NCBI GenBank assembly: GCA_030741055.1
Contig: JASLWC010000008.1
Coordinates: 1-41,281 of the forward strand
Reading direction: 5' to 3'
Source: Prochlorococcaceae cyanobacterium ETNP18_MAG_14
GTDB lineage: Bacteria; Cyanobacteriota; Cyanobacteriia; PCC-6307; Cyanobiaceae
Length of the DNA stretch: 41,281 nucleotides
A program made the translations under genes and the position numbers. The notes below the pieces were generated by a model. The model was not told the origin of the DNA. It did no database searches and saw only the letters and a program-made list of their open reading frames with translations. Each line of letters starts with the position of its first letter. Position 1 is the stretch's first letter. Of this stretch, positions 1 to 9,850 are shown in pieces.

Positions 1-198
1 TTGAAAATCTTCGGAGAGTTCAAAACGCTTCATAAACACGCGGTAGCGCTCCATCAGCTCCTCCATGGTGTCGATGAACATCTTTTTCCCCTCCCGATCA
101 AACTTTCCATATTCAGAACCGAGCTGCATCAACTGCTGATAGTCGGTGAACAGCCGCTTGGCCTCCTCCTGAACAATCTCGGATTCAAAGAAGGCCAT
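1..198 (-). CDS. DUF1825 family protein (partial, N-terminal part)
   Basis: The minus strand reads an open frame of 66 codons from an ATG at 198 to the window edge, beginning MAFFESEIVQEEAKRL and continuing with the segments YGKFDREGKKMFID and RYRVFMKRFELSEDF. This matches my memory of the cyanobacterial DUF1825 family, short soluble proteins of unknown function. The 3' end lies outside the window, so length and C-terminus cannot be judged. It is divergent from the LuxR-type regulator. A plus-strand frame over the same bases is an antisense shadow. No function is assigned. Confidence 0.85.
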   Translation of the reverse strand, partial: MAFFESEIVQEEAKRLFTDYQQLMQLGSEYGKFDREGKKMFIDTMEELMERYRVFMKRFELSEDFQ

Positions 199-314
199 TA
201 ATGCCCAGTGCTTGCTGGTTGGAATTGTGCAAAATTCTCGCTGTCAATAACAGTGCGGATCAACGTAATCTCCAAGGTGATGCTCTAACTAAACCTGTTA
301 CCTGGTTGCAACCA

Positions 315-1040
315 GTGGACATAACTCCCCAGATACCTTCTCTACAGCTCACAAGCCAGCAAAGCCATCCCCTTCTTCGTCGCAGTCGCACTGTTATTGC
401 TACAGCCGATCGCGTCTTAATTACAAGCTGGGTGGGTTGGTTCGATTGCCTAGGTCCACTGGTTGGCGCAGCAACTGGCGAAAACGAAACCCTTAGTTGC
501 CTAGAGAGCTCTGATGCCGATCTCCTGATCTGCACCGACCTCCTGGAAAGCGGTAATGGCCCGAGCCTGGTACGTAAAGCAAAACAGCTAAAGCCTGATC
601 TCAAGGCCCTGATGCTGATTCAACGGCCACTTTTGCGCACCCTGCTGGATGCAATCGATGCCCATTGCGATGGACTCTGTGCCCATGAGCTTGTGGGTAG
701 TGGCACCCTACTGGCCGCTCTCAGCGCAATCGAAAGCGATGGAACCTACTTGGACCGTGTGGTTGCAGGTGTATTACGCCACGGCCGTCTTGGCAATGGT
801 CAACCCAATAGCCAAAACGACAACCTCAGCTTGCGAGAAGAAGATGTGCTGCGAGGTATCTGTAAAGGAATGAGCAACCAAGAGATCGCCGATGAGCTCT
901 ACCTCTCAATCGACACTGTAAAAAGCCACGTGCGCAACCTTCTGCAGAAATTGCCAGCTCGAGACCGCACCCATGCTGTGGTTGTAGCTTTTCGCGATGG
1001 ACTGGTGGAGTTACCTCCACGAATGCCACGTTGGCAATGA
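315..1040 (+). CDS. LuxR-type (NarL/FixJ-like) response regulator with degenerate receiver
   Basis: The C-terminal third is a clear LuxR helix-turn-helix: LSLREEDVLRGICKGMSNQE, then IADELYLSIDTVKSHVRNLL. This predicts a DNA-binding transcription regulator. The N-terminal half resembles a receiver fold (ADLLICTDLLESGNGPSLV near the phosphoacceptor strand), but where receivers carry the conserved lysine this one has CDGLCAHE, so phosphorylation is doubtful. The frame is open from an ATG at 201, but that lies 2 bp from the divergent DUF1825 start. I prefer the GTG at 315, which leaves about 115 bp for two promoters and gives 241 residues. Stop and frame are certain; the start is an inference. 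The partner kinase and targets are unknown. Confidence 0.82.
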   Translation: MDITPQIPSLQLTSQQSHPLLRRSRTVIATADRVLITSWVGWFDCLGPLVGAATGENETLSCLESSDADLLICTDLLESGNGPSLVRKAKQLKPDLKALMLIQRPLLRTLLDAIDAHCDGLCAHELVGSGTLLAALSAIESDGTYLDRVVAGVLRHGRLGNGQPNSQNDNLSLREEDVLRGICKGMSNQEIADELYLSIDTVKSHVRNLLQKLPARDRTHAVVVAFRDGLVELPPRMPRWQ

Positions 1041-1133
1041 CACGAGCTTCCTTGGTCGTGGAACAGTTGATTGGCATCGTGCTCTTTGAGATGCAGCGCA
1101 CAGGTCCAAAACTTCCGCCAGGGTGCTGAAGCA

Positions 1134-1730
1134 ATGGAAACATCAAAAGGTCAGGGCCAACTATTTCCAAATCAAGTTTTATCAGCCGGTAGCTCTCCCC
1201 ATGAGGGGCTAACTCTTAGCAGCGAGCTTTTACAAAGCTGGCAAAAACGCATTCATGACCATCAGGCAGGGCTATTCAAAGGCAAGCCCGAGATGGCTAG
1301 ACAAAACTCGCTGTTTTGCAGCGAAGACGAAACTGTCAGCGACCAATTAAATCCCCTAAAGCTCACGCCCCTACCCCTGAGCTTCTGGCGCTGGCCAAGC
1401 AGCCCTCACCATGGGGCCGCCATATACCTGGTAATGGACCGCCCAGCAGACCTCGACACCCCCCTATTGCTCTACGTAGGCGAAACGATTGCTGCAGATC
1501 GTCGCTGGAAGGGTGAGCATGACTGCAAGGCCTATCTTTCAGCCTATGCAGAAGCCCTTGCTGGGGCGGGGCTAACAAGTCAACTCAGCATTCGCTTCTG
1601 GAGCGATGTCCCAGAAACCACCCGAGCACGCCGCCAGCTTGAACAAAAACTAATCCAGTACTGGCTTCCACCGTTTAACAAGGAGACAAGAGCACGCTGG
1701 AGCACCCCGTTCACAGCAGAGATCAACTGA
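1134..1730 (+). CDS. GIY-YIG nuclease family protein
   Basis: This 198-residue protein has a GIY-YIG-like core in its C-terminal half: the first strand reads GAAIYLVMDRP and the second LLLYVGETIAADRRWKGEHD, with the glycine, tyrosines and a following arginine in place. A later QLEQKLIQYWLPPFNKET could supply the glutamate and asparagine region. GIY-YIG domains cut or nick nucleic acids, but the substrate here is unknown. The N-terminal 90 residues are low-complexity linker-like, with LFKGKPEMARQNSLF. The frame is open from a TTG at 1071; 1134 is its first ATG and is preferred. It follows the regulator gene on the same strand by about 90 bp. Confidence 0.75.
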   Translation: METSKGQGQLFPNQVLSAGSSPHEGLTLSSELLQSWQKRIHDHQAGLFKGKPEMARQNSLFCSEDETVSDQLNPLKLTPLPLSFWRWPSSPHHGAAIYLVMDRPADLDTPLLLYVGETIAADRRWKGEHDCKAYLSAYAEALAGAGLTSQLSIRFWSDVPETTRARRQLEQKLIQYWLPPFNKETRARWSTPFTAEIN

Positions 1731-1768
1731 ACAGCGCAGCTAACATCGCGCCATCTCATCAACATCCC

Positions 1769-3241
1769 ATGGAGATTTGCCTTTTTCCAGCAACATTGCA
1801 GAGCTGGACTGGGGACGTGCTCGTAGTAGGCATGTTTGAAGGAGATATGGAGGATCGTTTAAACGATCTTGAAAAACGCTGTGGAGGCTCTCTGGCGCAG
1901 AGGCTTGAACAAAAGATGTTCACAGCTAAATCTGGAGAGATCGCCAATTTTCAACTGCTTCAGAGCAACCCAAGCCAGCTGGTAATTGTGGGGCTCGGTG
2001 AAGCCCAAAAGCTGATGCTTGATGACCTGCGCAAGGCAGCCGCCCTGGGAGCCCGCGCAAGTATTGGCAGCAGTGGAACGCTGGGGATGATGCTCCCCTG
2101 GGAGCCCCTGGTTCCAGCCGCAGCAGCGATAGCCATAGCTGAAGCCGTTCGCCTTTCCCTTTACAAAGACGTCCGCTTTCGCAGTACTCCCGAGCCCCGT
2201 TCTACGCCAACAAAACTTGAGCTAATTGGCCTGCCCGACACAGCTGGCGCAGATCTTCAAACCGTTCACCCAATCTGTGCAGGAGTTGAGCTAGCGAGGG
2301 AACTAGTTGCAGCCCCACCAAACAGCCTCACACCAGCCAGCCTCGCCGAGACAGCCGCTCAACTAGCCCACGAACACGGCCTCCAGCTGAAAGTGCTGGA
2401 GCGAGCCGACTGCGCCGAGAAGGAGATGGGGGCTTACCTTGCGGTCTGCCAAGGCTCTGATCTTGACCCAAAGTTCATCCACCTCACCTATCACCCGCAA
2501 GGGCCTATTCAACGACGCCTAGCACTAGTAGGCAAAGGCCTAACCTTCGATTCCGGCGGTTATAACCTTAAGGTCGGCACAGCCCAAATCGAACTAATGA
2601 AGTTCGACATGGGCGGCAGTGCTGCTGTTCTTGGGGCCGCCCGAGCGATTGCCGAATTGCGCCCCAAGGGAGTGGAAGTACACATCATCGTGGCAGCCTG
2701 CGAAAACATGGTCAATGGATCCGCTGTTCATCCCGGAGACATCGTGCGAGCCTCGAACGGCACAACCATCGAGATCAACAACACCGACGCAGAAGGGCGA
2801 CTAACCCTTGCAGATGCATTGGTGTACGCATGCGAACAAAAGCCAGATGCAATCGTGGATTTAGCGACCCTTACAGGAGCATGCGTTGTTGCACTTGGCG
2901 AGGAAATCGCTGGTTTTTGGACGAGTGATGAGCACCTGGCGCAAGGGTTAAGCACCGCCGCCGATGCAGCCGGCGAAGGTCTTTGGCGCATGCCCTTGCA
3001 AAGCTCCTACCGAGACGGCCTGAAATCCCTACACGCGGACGTCAAAAACACTGGTCCTCGACCTGGCGGATCGATCACCGCGGCCCTTTTCCTAAAAGAA
3101 TTTATTGATGAATCCATCCCCTGGGCCCACATCGATATCGCTGGCACTGTCTGGTCAGAGAAGGGGCGAGGCCTCGATCCCTCAGGTGCTACGGGCTACG
3201 GCGTTCGAACTCTGGTGAACTGGATTTGCAGTCAATCTTGA
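1769..3241 (+). CDS. pepA: Leucyl aminopeptidase (peptidase M17)
   Basis: This cytosolic metallo-exopeptidase removes N-terminal residues from peptides in protein turnover. The 490-residue length is normal for the family. The M17 catalytic core is intact: VGKGLTFDSGGYNLK around residues 254-268 carries the metal and active-site Lys and Asp, FDMGGSAAVLG follows, and the signature NNTDAEGRLTLADAL lies near residues 337-351. PGGSITAALFLKEF and the terminal GATGYGVRTL segment are also typical. The ATG at 1769 begins MEICLFPATLQSW, a usual start for cyanobacterial homologues. It lies 38 bp after the GIY-YIG gene, so co-transcription is possible. A short GCATG/CATGC hairpin sits at 3269-3282 downstream. 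Confidence 0.96.
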   Translation: MEICLFPATLQSWTGDVLVVGMFEGDMEDRLNDLEKRCGGSLAQRLEQKMFTAKSGEIANFQLLQSNPSQLVIVGLGEAQKLMLDDLRKAAALGARASIGSSGTLGMMLPWEPLVPAAAAIAIAEAVRLSLYKDVRFRSTPEPRSTPTKLELIGLPDTAGADLQTVHPICAGVELARELVAAPPNSLTPASLAETAAQLAHEHGLQLKVLERADCAEKEMGAYLAVCQGSDLDPKFIHLTYHPQGPIQRRLALVGKGLTFDSGGYNLKVGTAQIELMKFDMGGSAAVLGAARAIAELRPKGVEVHIIVAACENMVNGSAVHPGDIVRASNGTTIEINNTDAEGRLTLADALVYACEQKPDAIVDLATLTGACVVALGEEIAGFWTSDEHLAQGLSTAADAAGEGLWRMPLQSSYRDGLKSLHADVKNTGPRPGGSITAALFLKEFIDESIPWAHIDIAGTVWSEKGRGLDPSGATGYGVRTLVNWICSQS

Positions 3242-3292
3242 ACCAAAAACATGGCCATCAAACGAAACAAGCATGAAGGCATGCATAACTGA

Positions 3293-3502
3293 TTAGGCCA
3301 CAGCGCTAACAGCTCGATCCCTTGCCTGAATCCGATCCGAAAAAGAAAGGGTCTTGGGGCATTCCAACGCATGAATCTGCCAACGCGCCCGTTCAGAAAA
3401 AGACGACAAAACCCTATCTAGATCATCAGAAGCCTGCTTTGGAGAGAGATAAGGACCAACGTAACGAGTTACAAGTCCATCCTTAACGGTTAGCAGATAC
3501 AT
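3293..3502 (-). CDS. Small conserved-looking hypothetical protein
   Basis: This 69-residue protein begins MYLLTVKDGLVTRYVGPYLS and has a charged helical middle (SPKQASDDLDRVLSSFSERA). It has no membrane segment and no recognised domain. It looks real because it begins with ATG, has soluble-protein composition, fills the space between pepA and msrA, and its Tyr/Val-rich opening resembles small conserved cyanobacterial proteins. It converges with pepA and lies downstream of msrA on the same strand with a gap of about 110 bp. Function unknown. Confidence 0.6.
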   Translation of the reverse strand: MYLLTVKDGLVTRYVGPYLSPKQASDDLDRVLSSFSERARWQIHALECPKTLSFSDRIQARDRAVSAVA

Positions 3503-3615
3503 ACATCCCCCTTCTCAAATCTCAAGCAGATGTTAATCAGCTTTTACTAGCCAGGGGATGGGTGGAAACCCGCATCTGCACTGCGAGGTCGCCAGCTGAC
3601 AAGCAAATGCTGATT

Positions 3616-4293
3616 TTATTTTTTCCTTATATTTGAGCGATCAGGTTGCTCCCATGGTTGGCCTGTTCTTGCCCTCTCGCCCCATAGCTGATCTAGTCGA
3701 CGATCGCGGCCACAAGTAAACCGATAGAAGCTGTATTTGAGACCATTGAGCTCAGCGTAATTTTGGTGGTAATCCTCCGCTAACCAGAACTCGCTTAAAG
3801 GCTTTATCTGAACTCTCAGCTTGCGGTTGGGCTGGGCCAGCTCCAAAGCCGCAGCATTAGCACTCTCACGTGCCTCGCTGTTCTGCTGAGCATCTCGGGT
3901 GAAAATCACAGCTCGATAAGAGTCGCCCTGATCACAAAACTGACCGTCAGCATCGAGAGGATCAACATTGCGCCAGTAGCTGCGTAGTAGCTCGGCATAG
4001 CTGATTTGAGCAGAATCGAATCGAACCCTTACAGCCTCTTGATGCCCTGTGGTCTCAGAGCTCACCTGACGGTAAGTAGGGCGAGGCAAATCACCACCTG
4101 TGTAACCACTCTCAACGGAAATCACACCGGCCAATCCCTCAAGATCATGCTCAAGGCACCAAAAACAGCCCCCAGCGAAAACGGCTTCCTCTACCGAAGC
4201 CAGGACTTGAAGCGGCAAACCAAGCAAAGCAACACAGACAAAGATGGCAATCCAACATCTCCTCACAACTCGAAACGGTGGTTTTGGTTTCAT
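3616..4293 (-). CDS. msrA: Peptide methionine sulfoxide reductase MsrA, probably exported
   Basis: MsrA reduces the S-epimer of methionine sulfoxide in oxidised proteins. The active-site motif GGCFWCLE is at residues 41-48 with the nucleophilic Cys at 43, followed by VESGYTGGD and [10 protein letters not shown], both typical. A FTCGRD near the C-terminus may hold a resolving cysteine. The first 32 residues (basic, then a hydrophobic run [18 protein letters not shown]) look like a signal peptide or anchor, so the enzyme probably acts outside the cytoplasm. Its ATG overlaps the stop of lpxB by four bases (ATGA), which suggests translational coupling and makes it the last gene of the envelope cluster. 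At 225 residues it is slightly longer than cytosolic MsrA, because of the leader. Confidence 0.93.
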   Translation of the reverse strand: MKPKPPFRVVRRCWIAIFVCVALLGLPLQVLASVEEAVFAGGCFWCLEHDLEGLAGVISVESGYTGGDLPRPTYRQVSSETTGHQEAVRVRFDSAQISYAELLRSYWRNVDPLDADGQFCDQGDSYRAVIFTRDAQQNSEARESANAAALELAQPNRKLRVQIKPLSEFWLAEDYHQNYAELNGLKYSFYRFTCGRDRRLDQLWGERARTGQPWEQPDRSNIRKK

Positions 4294-5468
4294 CTCTTGG
4301 TTAGATCAAAAATCTCCTTAGCCGCCCTATCTGTAACACCTGGGACACCAAGAGTCTGACGCAAACGCTGATAGCCCTCAAGCATCACAGCGCGCTGCGC
4401 TGGGTTCTCCAGCAAAGGGATCGCTGACTGCACGAGTGCTTCTGCAGTCAGCTCAGCCTGCAGTAATTCCGGCACGAGCCGTTCCTTCAGCAACAGGTTC
4501 ACCGGCGAGATGTGATCCACCCGAAAGCGCAAAAAGTGACGGGCCACAAATGCTGTGATCCGACTCACCTTGTAGCCCACCACCTGCGGAACTCCACGCA
4601 GGGCCAGCTCCATATTGACTGTGCCTGATTTCCCGAGGGCAAGATCAGCCGCTGCATAAAGCATTGGTTTGAGCTGATCTGCCTGCTGAGTTGAAAGCAC
4701 TCGCCCTCGAACCGCCGCCTTATTAAGCGCCTTCCTCAAAGGCTTTTCCAAGCCTGTCAGCCCTGCAGGAACAACCACCTCAAGGGATGGATCCATCCTC
4801 TGAAGCAAAGCTGCTGCCTTGGCGAGAGAGGGCATCAAATAACGCAGTTCCTGATGCCGAGAAGCCGGCAACAGTAACAACAACCTTTGACCAGGCCGCA
4901 ATCCAAGCCGCTCACGCGCCTGCTTGCGATCAGGCAGCACGCCCACCGTATCGAGTAACGGGTGACCGACCCAAGTCACCTTGGCGCCCCGCTGAGAATA
5001 GAACTCGGCTTCAACCGGAAAAATCGCCAAAATCCTGTCGGTGAAACTCAGCAGCTGGGTGGTGCCGCTATCTCCAAAACGCCAAGCCCATTCCTGAGGA
5101 GCGATGTAGTAAATGATCGGCACCCTGGGGAACCAACGCCGCATCTTGTGACCCAAGCGAACGTTGGCCCCCATGTAATCGATCAGCACTACGGCATCGG
5201 GTGGTCGTTGTCGAAGCAAATGATCCACACGAGACTGAAGTCTCAGAGTGGGCAAAACCAGTGGCAAGGCCTCCCAAAGGCCAATGGCACCCAAATGGGC
5301 AGTATTAGCAAGCAGCTCTGCCCCAGCTGACTGCATGCGCGGACCGCCGAGAGCCATCAACTCAAGCGGCAAAGAACGCCGTTCTGCCTCCCTGCGCAGG
5401 GCTTGAATCAAAAGGCTCCCCTGCAAATCACCAGAAACCTCGCCTGTGCTAATCAGCAAGCGAACCAT
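4290..5468 (-). CDS. lpxB: Lipid-A-disaccharide synthase
   Basis: LpxB condenses UDP-2,3-diacylglucosamine with lipid X to form the lipid A disaccharide, at the inner face of the cytoplasmic membrane. The 392-residue protein opens with [17 protein letters not shown], the family signature, and has [37 protein letters not shown] and the donor-site region [22 protein letters not shown]. Length is normal. Its ATG shares one base with the lpxA stop (TGATG), and its own stop overlaps msrA, so it sits inside a coupled operon. Confidence 0.95.
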   Translation of the reverse strand: MVRLLISTGEVSGDLQGSLLIQALRREAERRSLPLELMALGGPRMQSAGAELLANTAHLGAIGLWEALPLVLPTLRLQSRVDHLLRQRPPDAVVLIDYMGANVRLGHKMRRWFPRVPIIYYIAPQEWAWRFGDSGTTQLLSFTDRILAIFPVEAEFYSQRGAKVTWVGHPLLDTVGVLPDRKQARERLGLRPGQRLLLLLPASRHQELRYLMPSLAKAAALLQRMDPSLEVVVPAGLTGLEKPLRKALNKAAVRGRVLSTQQADQLKPMLYAAADLALGKSGTVNMELALRGVPQVVGYKVSRITAFVARHFLRFRVDHISPVNLLLKERLVPELLQAELTAEALVQSAIPLLENPAQRAVMLEGYQRLRQTLGVPGVTDRAAKEIFDLTKR

Positions 5469-6319
5469 CAGCGGGTTGAATTAAGGGCAGACATTGGACC
5501 GCGACGACCCTTCTGAATTGAGGCCTCGAGAAAGGCACAAAGATGTTCAGCCGCTGGCATCAACTGCTCTTCTCGAGCAAGTCTCAAAGCCTCGACGATG
5601 ACATGGTCAGAGCGAAAGAGCAGGTTCCAAATCTCCTGAAGCTGTCCGAGCTCTCCTGCTTGTTGTGTATTAAGACCACTACGCCTTAGACCAACGCGAT
5701 TGAGGCCCCGCACCCTGCCTGGTTGCCCTTCCACTAAGCAGTAGGGGGGCACATCTCGATCAACCCTTGTCATGCCTCCCACCATGGCAAGGCGTCCAAT
5801 GTGAACAAATTGATGAATACCCAAACAGCCGCCAATCACAGCCCGGTCTTCAATCACAACATGACCAGCCACCTGTATTCCATTCGACATCACAATCCCA
5901 TTGCCTAGCTCACAGTTGTGACCTAGATGGCAATAGGCCATTAACAAATTTTCATTGCCGATCCTGGTCTGTTCACCTTCCTCAGTAGCCCGGTTGATGG
6001 TGACGTATTCCCTGATCGTGTTGTCATCACCAATCACCACCTCAGTCGGTGCACCTCGATACTTGAGATCCTGTGGCTCAAGACCAAGACAAGCCCCTGG
6101 GAAAACTCGATTATTTGAACCAAGGGTCAAACGACCATCAAGCACCACATGAGGACCAATCCAGGACTGTGCCCCAATCTTTACGTCAGGTCCAATAATC
6201 GCCCCTGGGCCAACAATTACACCGGAATCAAGCTCGGCACGTGGATCAACCACAGCAGAAGGATGGAGCTGAACTTTTCCTTCGGCATTCATCACTGAGA
6301 GATTGCGAGGCTCGCTCAT
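5468..6319 (-). CDS. lpxA: Acyl-[ACP]-UDP-N-acetylglucosamine O-acyltransferase
   Basis: LpxA performs the first step of lipid A synthesis, moving a hydroxyacyl chain from ACP to UDP-GlcNAc. The 283-residue protein is built of left-handed beta-helix hexapeptide repeats (for example [19 protein letters not shown] and [10 protein letters not shown]), followed by a helical C-terminus. The conserved [13 protein letters not shown] segment places the catalytic histidine at about residue 134. A 15-residue N-terminal extension ([15 protein letters not shown]) precedes the core [11 protein letters not shown], so an ATG at codon 10 is a possible alternative start. It is five bases from the fabZ stop and coupled to lpxB. 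Confidence 0.95.
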   Translation of the reverse strand: MSEPRNLSVMNAEGKVQLHPSAVVDPRAELDSGVIVGPGAIIGPDVKIGAQSWIGPHVVLDGRLTLGSNNRVFPGACLGLEPQDLKYRGAPTEVVIGDDNTIREYVTINRATEEGEQTRIGNENLLMAYCHLGHNCELGNGIVMSNGIQVAGHVVIEDRAVIGGCLGIHQFVHIGRLAMVGGMTRVDRDVPPYCLVEGQPGRVRGLNRVGLRRSGLNTQQAGELGQLQEIWNLLFRSDHVIVEALRLAREEQLMPAAEHLCAFLEASIQKGRRGPMSALNSTR

Positions 6320-6324
6320 GGTCC

Positions 6325-6780
6325 TCAGTCCACCAAGGAGAACATCAATTCACCAGAGCAGACCAGCTGACCGTCCACCATGGCTTCTCCCTTGACCTTG
6401 CCAAAGCGCTGCCGCTTCAAGCTGAGCAACTCACAGCTAATCGTGAGCTGATCGCCTGGCACCACAGGACGACGGAAACGAACTGCGTCGATACCTGCAA
6501 AAACAAATAACCCCTTAGGTAGATCTGGCATTTGGGTAACAATCAAGCCACCCACCTGAGCCATAGCCTCAACAATCAAGACCCCAGGCATCAGTGGCCG
6601 ACCAGGGAAATGGCCCTGAAACTGTGGTTCATTAAGGGTCACGTTCTTGATGGCAACAGCTCGCTTGCCAGGTTCATGGGCCACCACCCGATCAACCAAG
6701 GCAAACGGATAACGATGAGGCAGCAGCCCCATAATCTGCTCACTTGTTAGTACAGCAGCATTAGCAGAGGAATCGGTCAA
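6325..6780 (-). CDS. fabZ: 3-hydroxyacyl-[ACP] dehydratase FabZ
   Basis: FabZ dehydrates 3-hydroxyacyl-ACP in fatty acid elongation. Its substrate is also the acyl donor for LpxA and LpxD, which explains its place between lpxC and lpxA. The 151-residue hot-dog-fold protein contains [14 protein letters not shown] near residue 19 and the catalytic [20 protein letters not shown], with His57 and Glu71. Its ATG overlaps the lpxC stop as ATGA. Length and motifs are canonical. Confidence 0.96.
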   Translation of the reverse strand: MTDSSANAAVLTSEQIMGLLPHRYPFALVDRVVAHEPGKRAVAIKNVTLNEPQFQGHFPGRPLMPGVLIVEAMAQVGGLIVTQMPDLPKGLFVFAGIDAVRFRRPVVPGDQLTISCELLSLKRQRFGKVKGEAMVDGQLVCSGELMFSLVD

Positions 6781-7634
6781 GAGACAGTTACAGGACAGAC
6801 ATCAAGGAGAGCTTTAGCTAGATCGATATGGAGTCCATGGGAGCCCCTATATACGAGAACTTGAGCCTGAGGGAATCCCACAAGTGCAAGATCTCCGATC
6901 AAGTCCAAAAGCTTATGGCGCACTGGCTCATCAGCAAAACGAAGTGGGGGGTTCAACCAGTGATCTCCATCGCAAACCAAAGCATTATCGAGGCCACCAC
7001 CTTGGATCAAGCCCGCTGCCCGCAGCTGATCTACCTGATCGCGAAAACCAAAAGTCCTTGCCGGAGCAATCTGCTCAACAAATCGCGCAGGCGTTAGCTC
7101 AATCGCCAACATCTGATCACCAATAGCCGCTTGGGGAAAATCGATCACGCAAACAAGATTGAAGCCCTCGGCAGGCGTAGCTGTGATCACACTGCTACCG
7201 CGATGGCACACCACGGGATGCTTGATCTCCGGAGGCTGTAGCCGAGAGGTTGCCGCATGAGTCAGACCAACCTCTGCTATCGCCTCCACCCATCCCAGGG
7301 CAGAACCATCAAGCAGAGGCACTTCCTCACCAGAAACCTGAATCTCGACATGGGTCAAACCACAACCCGCTAGGGCCGCAAGCAAATGTTCGACCGTGCC
7401 TAAACGCCGGTCACCGAGCATCAAGGTGGTGCAGAGTGGACTCTCTTGAGCCTGATGTGGCGTCAAAGTGACTGAAGGGTCGCTGTTATTCAGCCAGGAG
7501 ACATGAAAGCCAGCCCGAGACGAAGGCTTTAAGCACACTTCAGCAATCTCTCCACCATGAAGGCCAATCCCTCGTCGTGAGACAGGTCCCCCTAGGGTCC
7601 AAACTCCGTCATAGCTATCAGGCCAAAGAGCCAC
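6777..7634 (-). CDS. lpxC: UDP-3-O-acyl-N-acetylglucosamine deacetylase
   Basis: LpxC is the zinc-dependent, committed deacetylation step of lipid A synthesis. Recognisable segments are [10 protein letters not shown] near the N-terminus, [12 protein letters not shown] with the first zinc His, [29 protein letters not shown], and [18 protein letters not shown] carrying the second His and the Asp ligand. [12 protein letters not shown] near the C-terminus holds the catalytic His region. The frame is open from an ATG at 7670 inside bamA, but a GTG at 7634 shares its G with the bamA stop (TAGTG) and gives a normal 285-residue protein, so I chose that start. The start is inferred; the identity is firm. 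Confidence 0.94.
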   Translation of the reverse strand: MALWPDSYDGVWTLGGPVSRRGIGLHGGEIAEVCLKPSSRAGFHVSWLNNSDPSVTLTPHQAQESPLCTTLMLGDRRLGTVEHLLAALAGCGLTHVEIQVSGEEVPLLDGSALGWVEAIAEVGLTHAATSRLQPPEIKHPVVCHRGSSVITATPAEGFNLVCVIDFPQAAIGDQMLAIELTPARFVEQIAPARTFGFRDQVDQLRAAGLIQGGGLDNALVCDGDHWLNPPLRFADEPVRHKLLDLIGDLALVGFPQAQVLVYRGSHGLHIDLAKALLDVCPVTVS

Positions 7635-9829
7635 TAGAACTTCCAGCCAACTCCGAGATTGAAACGCCACTCATCAGTGAAATCTTGGGTGGCCACCTCA
7701 AGACGTAGGGGACCCACTGGGGTGGTGACAATCAAACCTGAACCAACAGAAAAGCCAGAACCTGGCTTGTCGAGAATATCGCCCGGCTTACCAGGCACAT
7801 TGCCTTGACTACCTAAATCCGTACCGCCGTCAACAAAGAGCTCACCGGCAATAATGTTCCAGATCGGAAAACGATATTCAATCGTGGCTTCAGTAAAACT
7901 TCTCCCTACAGCAAGGTCGCAATCATTCCACCCCCTTACAGAGTTAGATCCACCGAGGCAAAAGGCCTCATAAGGTGGCAATTGGCCAACGATTGTTCCT
8001 GCTTTAACCTGAAAAGCAATAGACTGTGGGCAGTTAGCCTTTTCACCAGACTTAGGACGACAGCCCTTGGCAATCTTCAGCCAATTAACTGGAATAAAAT
8101 GTGTATAACTGGTTCGAATTCTATTAAAGGTAGGTGAATGCTCGCCAACAGATACAAATTGCTCAGTACCAAAACTAAAGAAATTGCCAGATGTTGGATT
8201 ACGAGGATCGTTGAGATTGTTATAGGTAGCTGCCACCCTTACGCCAAGAAGATTATTTTCATCTGCGCAGTCAAAAGCGATGCAAATAACATCATCATCA
8301 GAGGCGCCCTTTTCCTTAACATCTGCCGCCCCATAAGGGCGACTATCACCAGCAAAGTTAATCGGCCTAATGCTCTGAACGTTCAATCCAGCCAATAGAT
8401 TCCAAGCCGCCTTTTTATAAGGGTCGCCACCATTTAAAGGTCTTGCAAAGATTATACTGCCGCCAACTCTCTGCAGTGCAACCGAATTGCCCTCATAATC
8501 AAACCAACTGGTATTTGGATCTTCCTTCTCTGCTTCTGAAACAGAATCAAACTTTCGCCCAGCAGGATTATGCTTGTCGTCTATTCTATAAGCGTAGCTA
8601 GAACCCCCATCGTAGTAGTCTTCAACAGTTCTTATATTCCCAGATTCTTGACTCTGGAAAATCTGAGGGACCTCTCGACTAAGGAATACAGAAGCACGCA
8701 AAGAGGTGCGGTGATCATCACCCTTAATCCAAGGATCGCTAAAGGTAATACTTCCTAATCCTCCATACTGTCCGTAAGTGATATTCAGTGCCATATTCCA
8801 AGCGCGACCAAGAAGATTGCTGTCCTGAAGTTGCACCTGACCAAAAACACCCTGACTCTGGCTATAGCCCAGGCCACCAGATAAAGAACCGGTTGATTGC
8901 TCAACTACACCGAGAATTATGGTGACGTTGCCGGGCTCACCAGCCACAGGCTTAAGAGTCACCTTCACATCGCTAAATAGAGATGTGCCGTAAAGACGTT
9001 TGATGTCAGCCTCAAGTTGATTTCGATTAAACACTTCGCCAGGTTTAATTGAAATCTCACGGGTAATAACCCAGGGCTTGGTCTTGCCACTGATCGGCTC
9101 ACCTTTCTCATTAGTTGCATCACCTTCCTTATTCAAAAACCGCACTTCCACCCCTGCCACAGTTCCCTGCACCACCTTGAGCTGTACAACTCCCTCTGGA
9201 GTAATCCGTGTAGGCCCAGTAACCCGTGCCAGGGAATACCCTTCTTTTGCATACCACTGTTGAAGCTGCTTAATGCGAGCCTTAAGTTCATTGAGATTCA
9301 GAGTCCTGTCGTAGTCAGGGCTAAACGTTTGCTCAACTATGGATTCGGGAAGCTCCGCATCCGGTGGATCCAGTTCAACCTTGGTGAGCAATGGATTCGG
9401 CTGTACTTGCACCACGATTTGAACCCCCAGGGGTCCATCAACTGGCTCAATGCGCACATCTGAAAACCAGCCCGTGGCGTAAATAGCATCGAGATCACGT
9501 TTGAGCTCATCTCGAGTAACTCGGCTACCAGGACGCACAACCATGGCGTCGTAAGCAGCCAGTTCAACTCTCTCTTTCTCTGGATGGCCTGCGATGCCTT
9601 CAATGATCACTTCAGTGATCAAGACGCGAGGCTCCTGTTCTGACGTCACATCATCTTTGACCAGCGCCTCCTCAACAGGAGGCTGAGTTTTCTGCTCAGA
9701 AGTCTGAGCAGAAACAGGCGCGGCCAGAAGTGGCATGGCCAGAACCAAGCCAAATGCACCTCGCCGCAATGCCTCCGAGGGTCCGCTAGGAAAAAAGCTG
9801 GCCATGGGTAAGAAAAATCCGGCGACCAT
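7634..9829 (-). CDS. bamA: Outer membrane assembly factor BamA/Omp85
   Basis: This 731-residue protein inserts beta-barrel proteins into the outer membrane. The N-terminus has a basic, hydrophobic signal peptide ending near PVSAQ (about residue 42). About three POTRA repeats follow, as usual in cyanobacterial Omp85: VLITEVIIEGIAG to LGVQIVVQVQP, LLTKVELDPP to VVQLKVVQG, and VAGVEVRFLNK to NVTIILGVVEQ. From about residue 315 to the end is the barrel, with the lid-loop motif GGSNSVRGWNDCDLAVGR and a C-terminal strand ending FNLGVGWKF with terminal Phe. An in-frame ATG at 9805 is an alternative start. It is upstream of lpxC with overlapping stop and start, and 21 bp after purC. Confidence 0.95.
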   Translation of the reverse strand: MVAGFFLPMASFFPSGPSEALRRGAFGLVLAMPLLAAPVSAQTSEQKTQPPVEEALVKDDVTSEQEPRVLITEVIIEGIAGHPEKERVELAAYDAMVVRPGSRVTRDELKRDLDAIYATGWFSDVRIEPVDGPLGVQIVVQVQPNPLLTKVELDPPDAELPESIVEQTFSPDYDRTLNLNELKARIKQLQQWYAKEGYSLARVTGPTRITPEGVVQLKVVQGTVAGVEVRFLNKEGDATNEKGEPISGKTKPWVITREISIKPGEVFNRNQLEADIKRLYGTSLFSDVKVTLKPVAGEPGNVTIILGVVEQSTGSLSGGLGYSQSQGVFGQVQLQDSNLLGRAWNMALNITYGQYGGLGSITFSDPWIKGDDHRTSLRASVFLSREVPQIFQSQESGNIRTVEDYYDGGSSYAYRIDDKHNPAGRKFDSVSEAEKEDPNTSWFDYEGNSVALQRVGGSIIFARPLNGGDPYKKAAWNLLAGLNVQSIRPINFAGDSRPYGAADVKEKGASDDDVICIAFDCADENNLLGVRVAATYNNLNDPRNPTSGNFFSFGTEQFVSVGEHSPTFNRIRTSYTHFIPVNWLKIAKGCRPKSGEKANCPQSIAFQVKAGTIVGQLPPYEAFCLGGSNSVRGWNDCDLAVGRSFTEATIEYRFPIWNIIAGELFVDGGTDLGSQGNVPGKPGDILDKPGSGFSVGSGLIVTTPVGPLRLEVATQDFTDEWRFNLGVGWKF

Positions 9830-9850
9830 GCCGCCTAATATGCGCTGACA

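Noticed and set aside
1-201. Plus-strand frame at the left edge
   Set aside because: The opposite strand encodes a recognisable DUF1825 N-terminus, so the plus frame is an antisense shadow.
3269-3282. Hairpin GCATG/CATGC after pepA as a terminator
   Set aside because: The stem is only five pairs and no T tract follows.
4006-5330. Long plus-strand frames opposite msrA and lpxB
   Set aside because: They lie entirely over firmly identified minus-strand genes and show low-complexity, non-protein-like translations.
7250-9463. Plus-strand frames opposite lpxC and bamA
   Set aside because: Antisense shadows of well-supported envelope genes.
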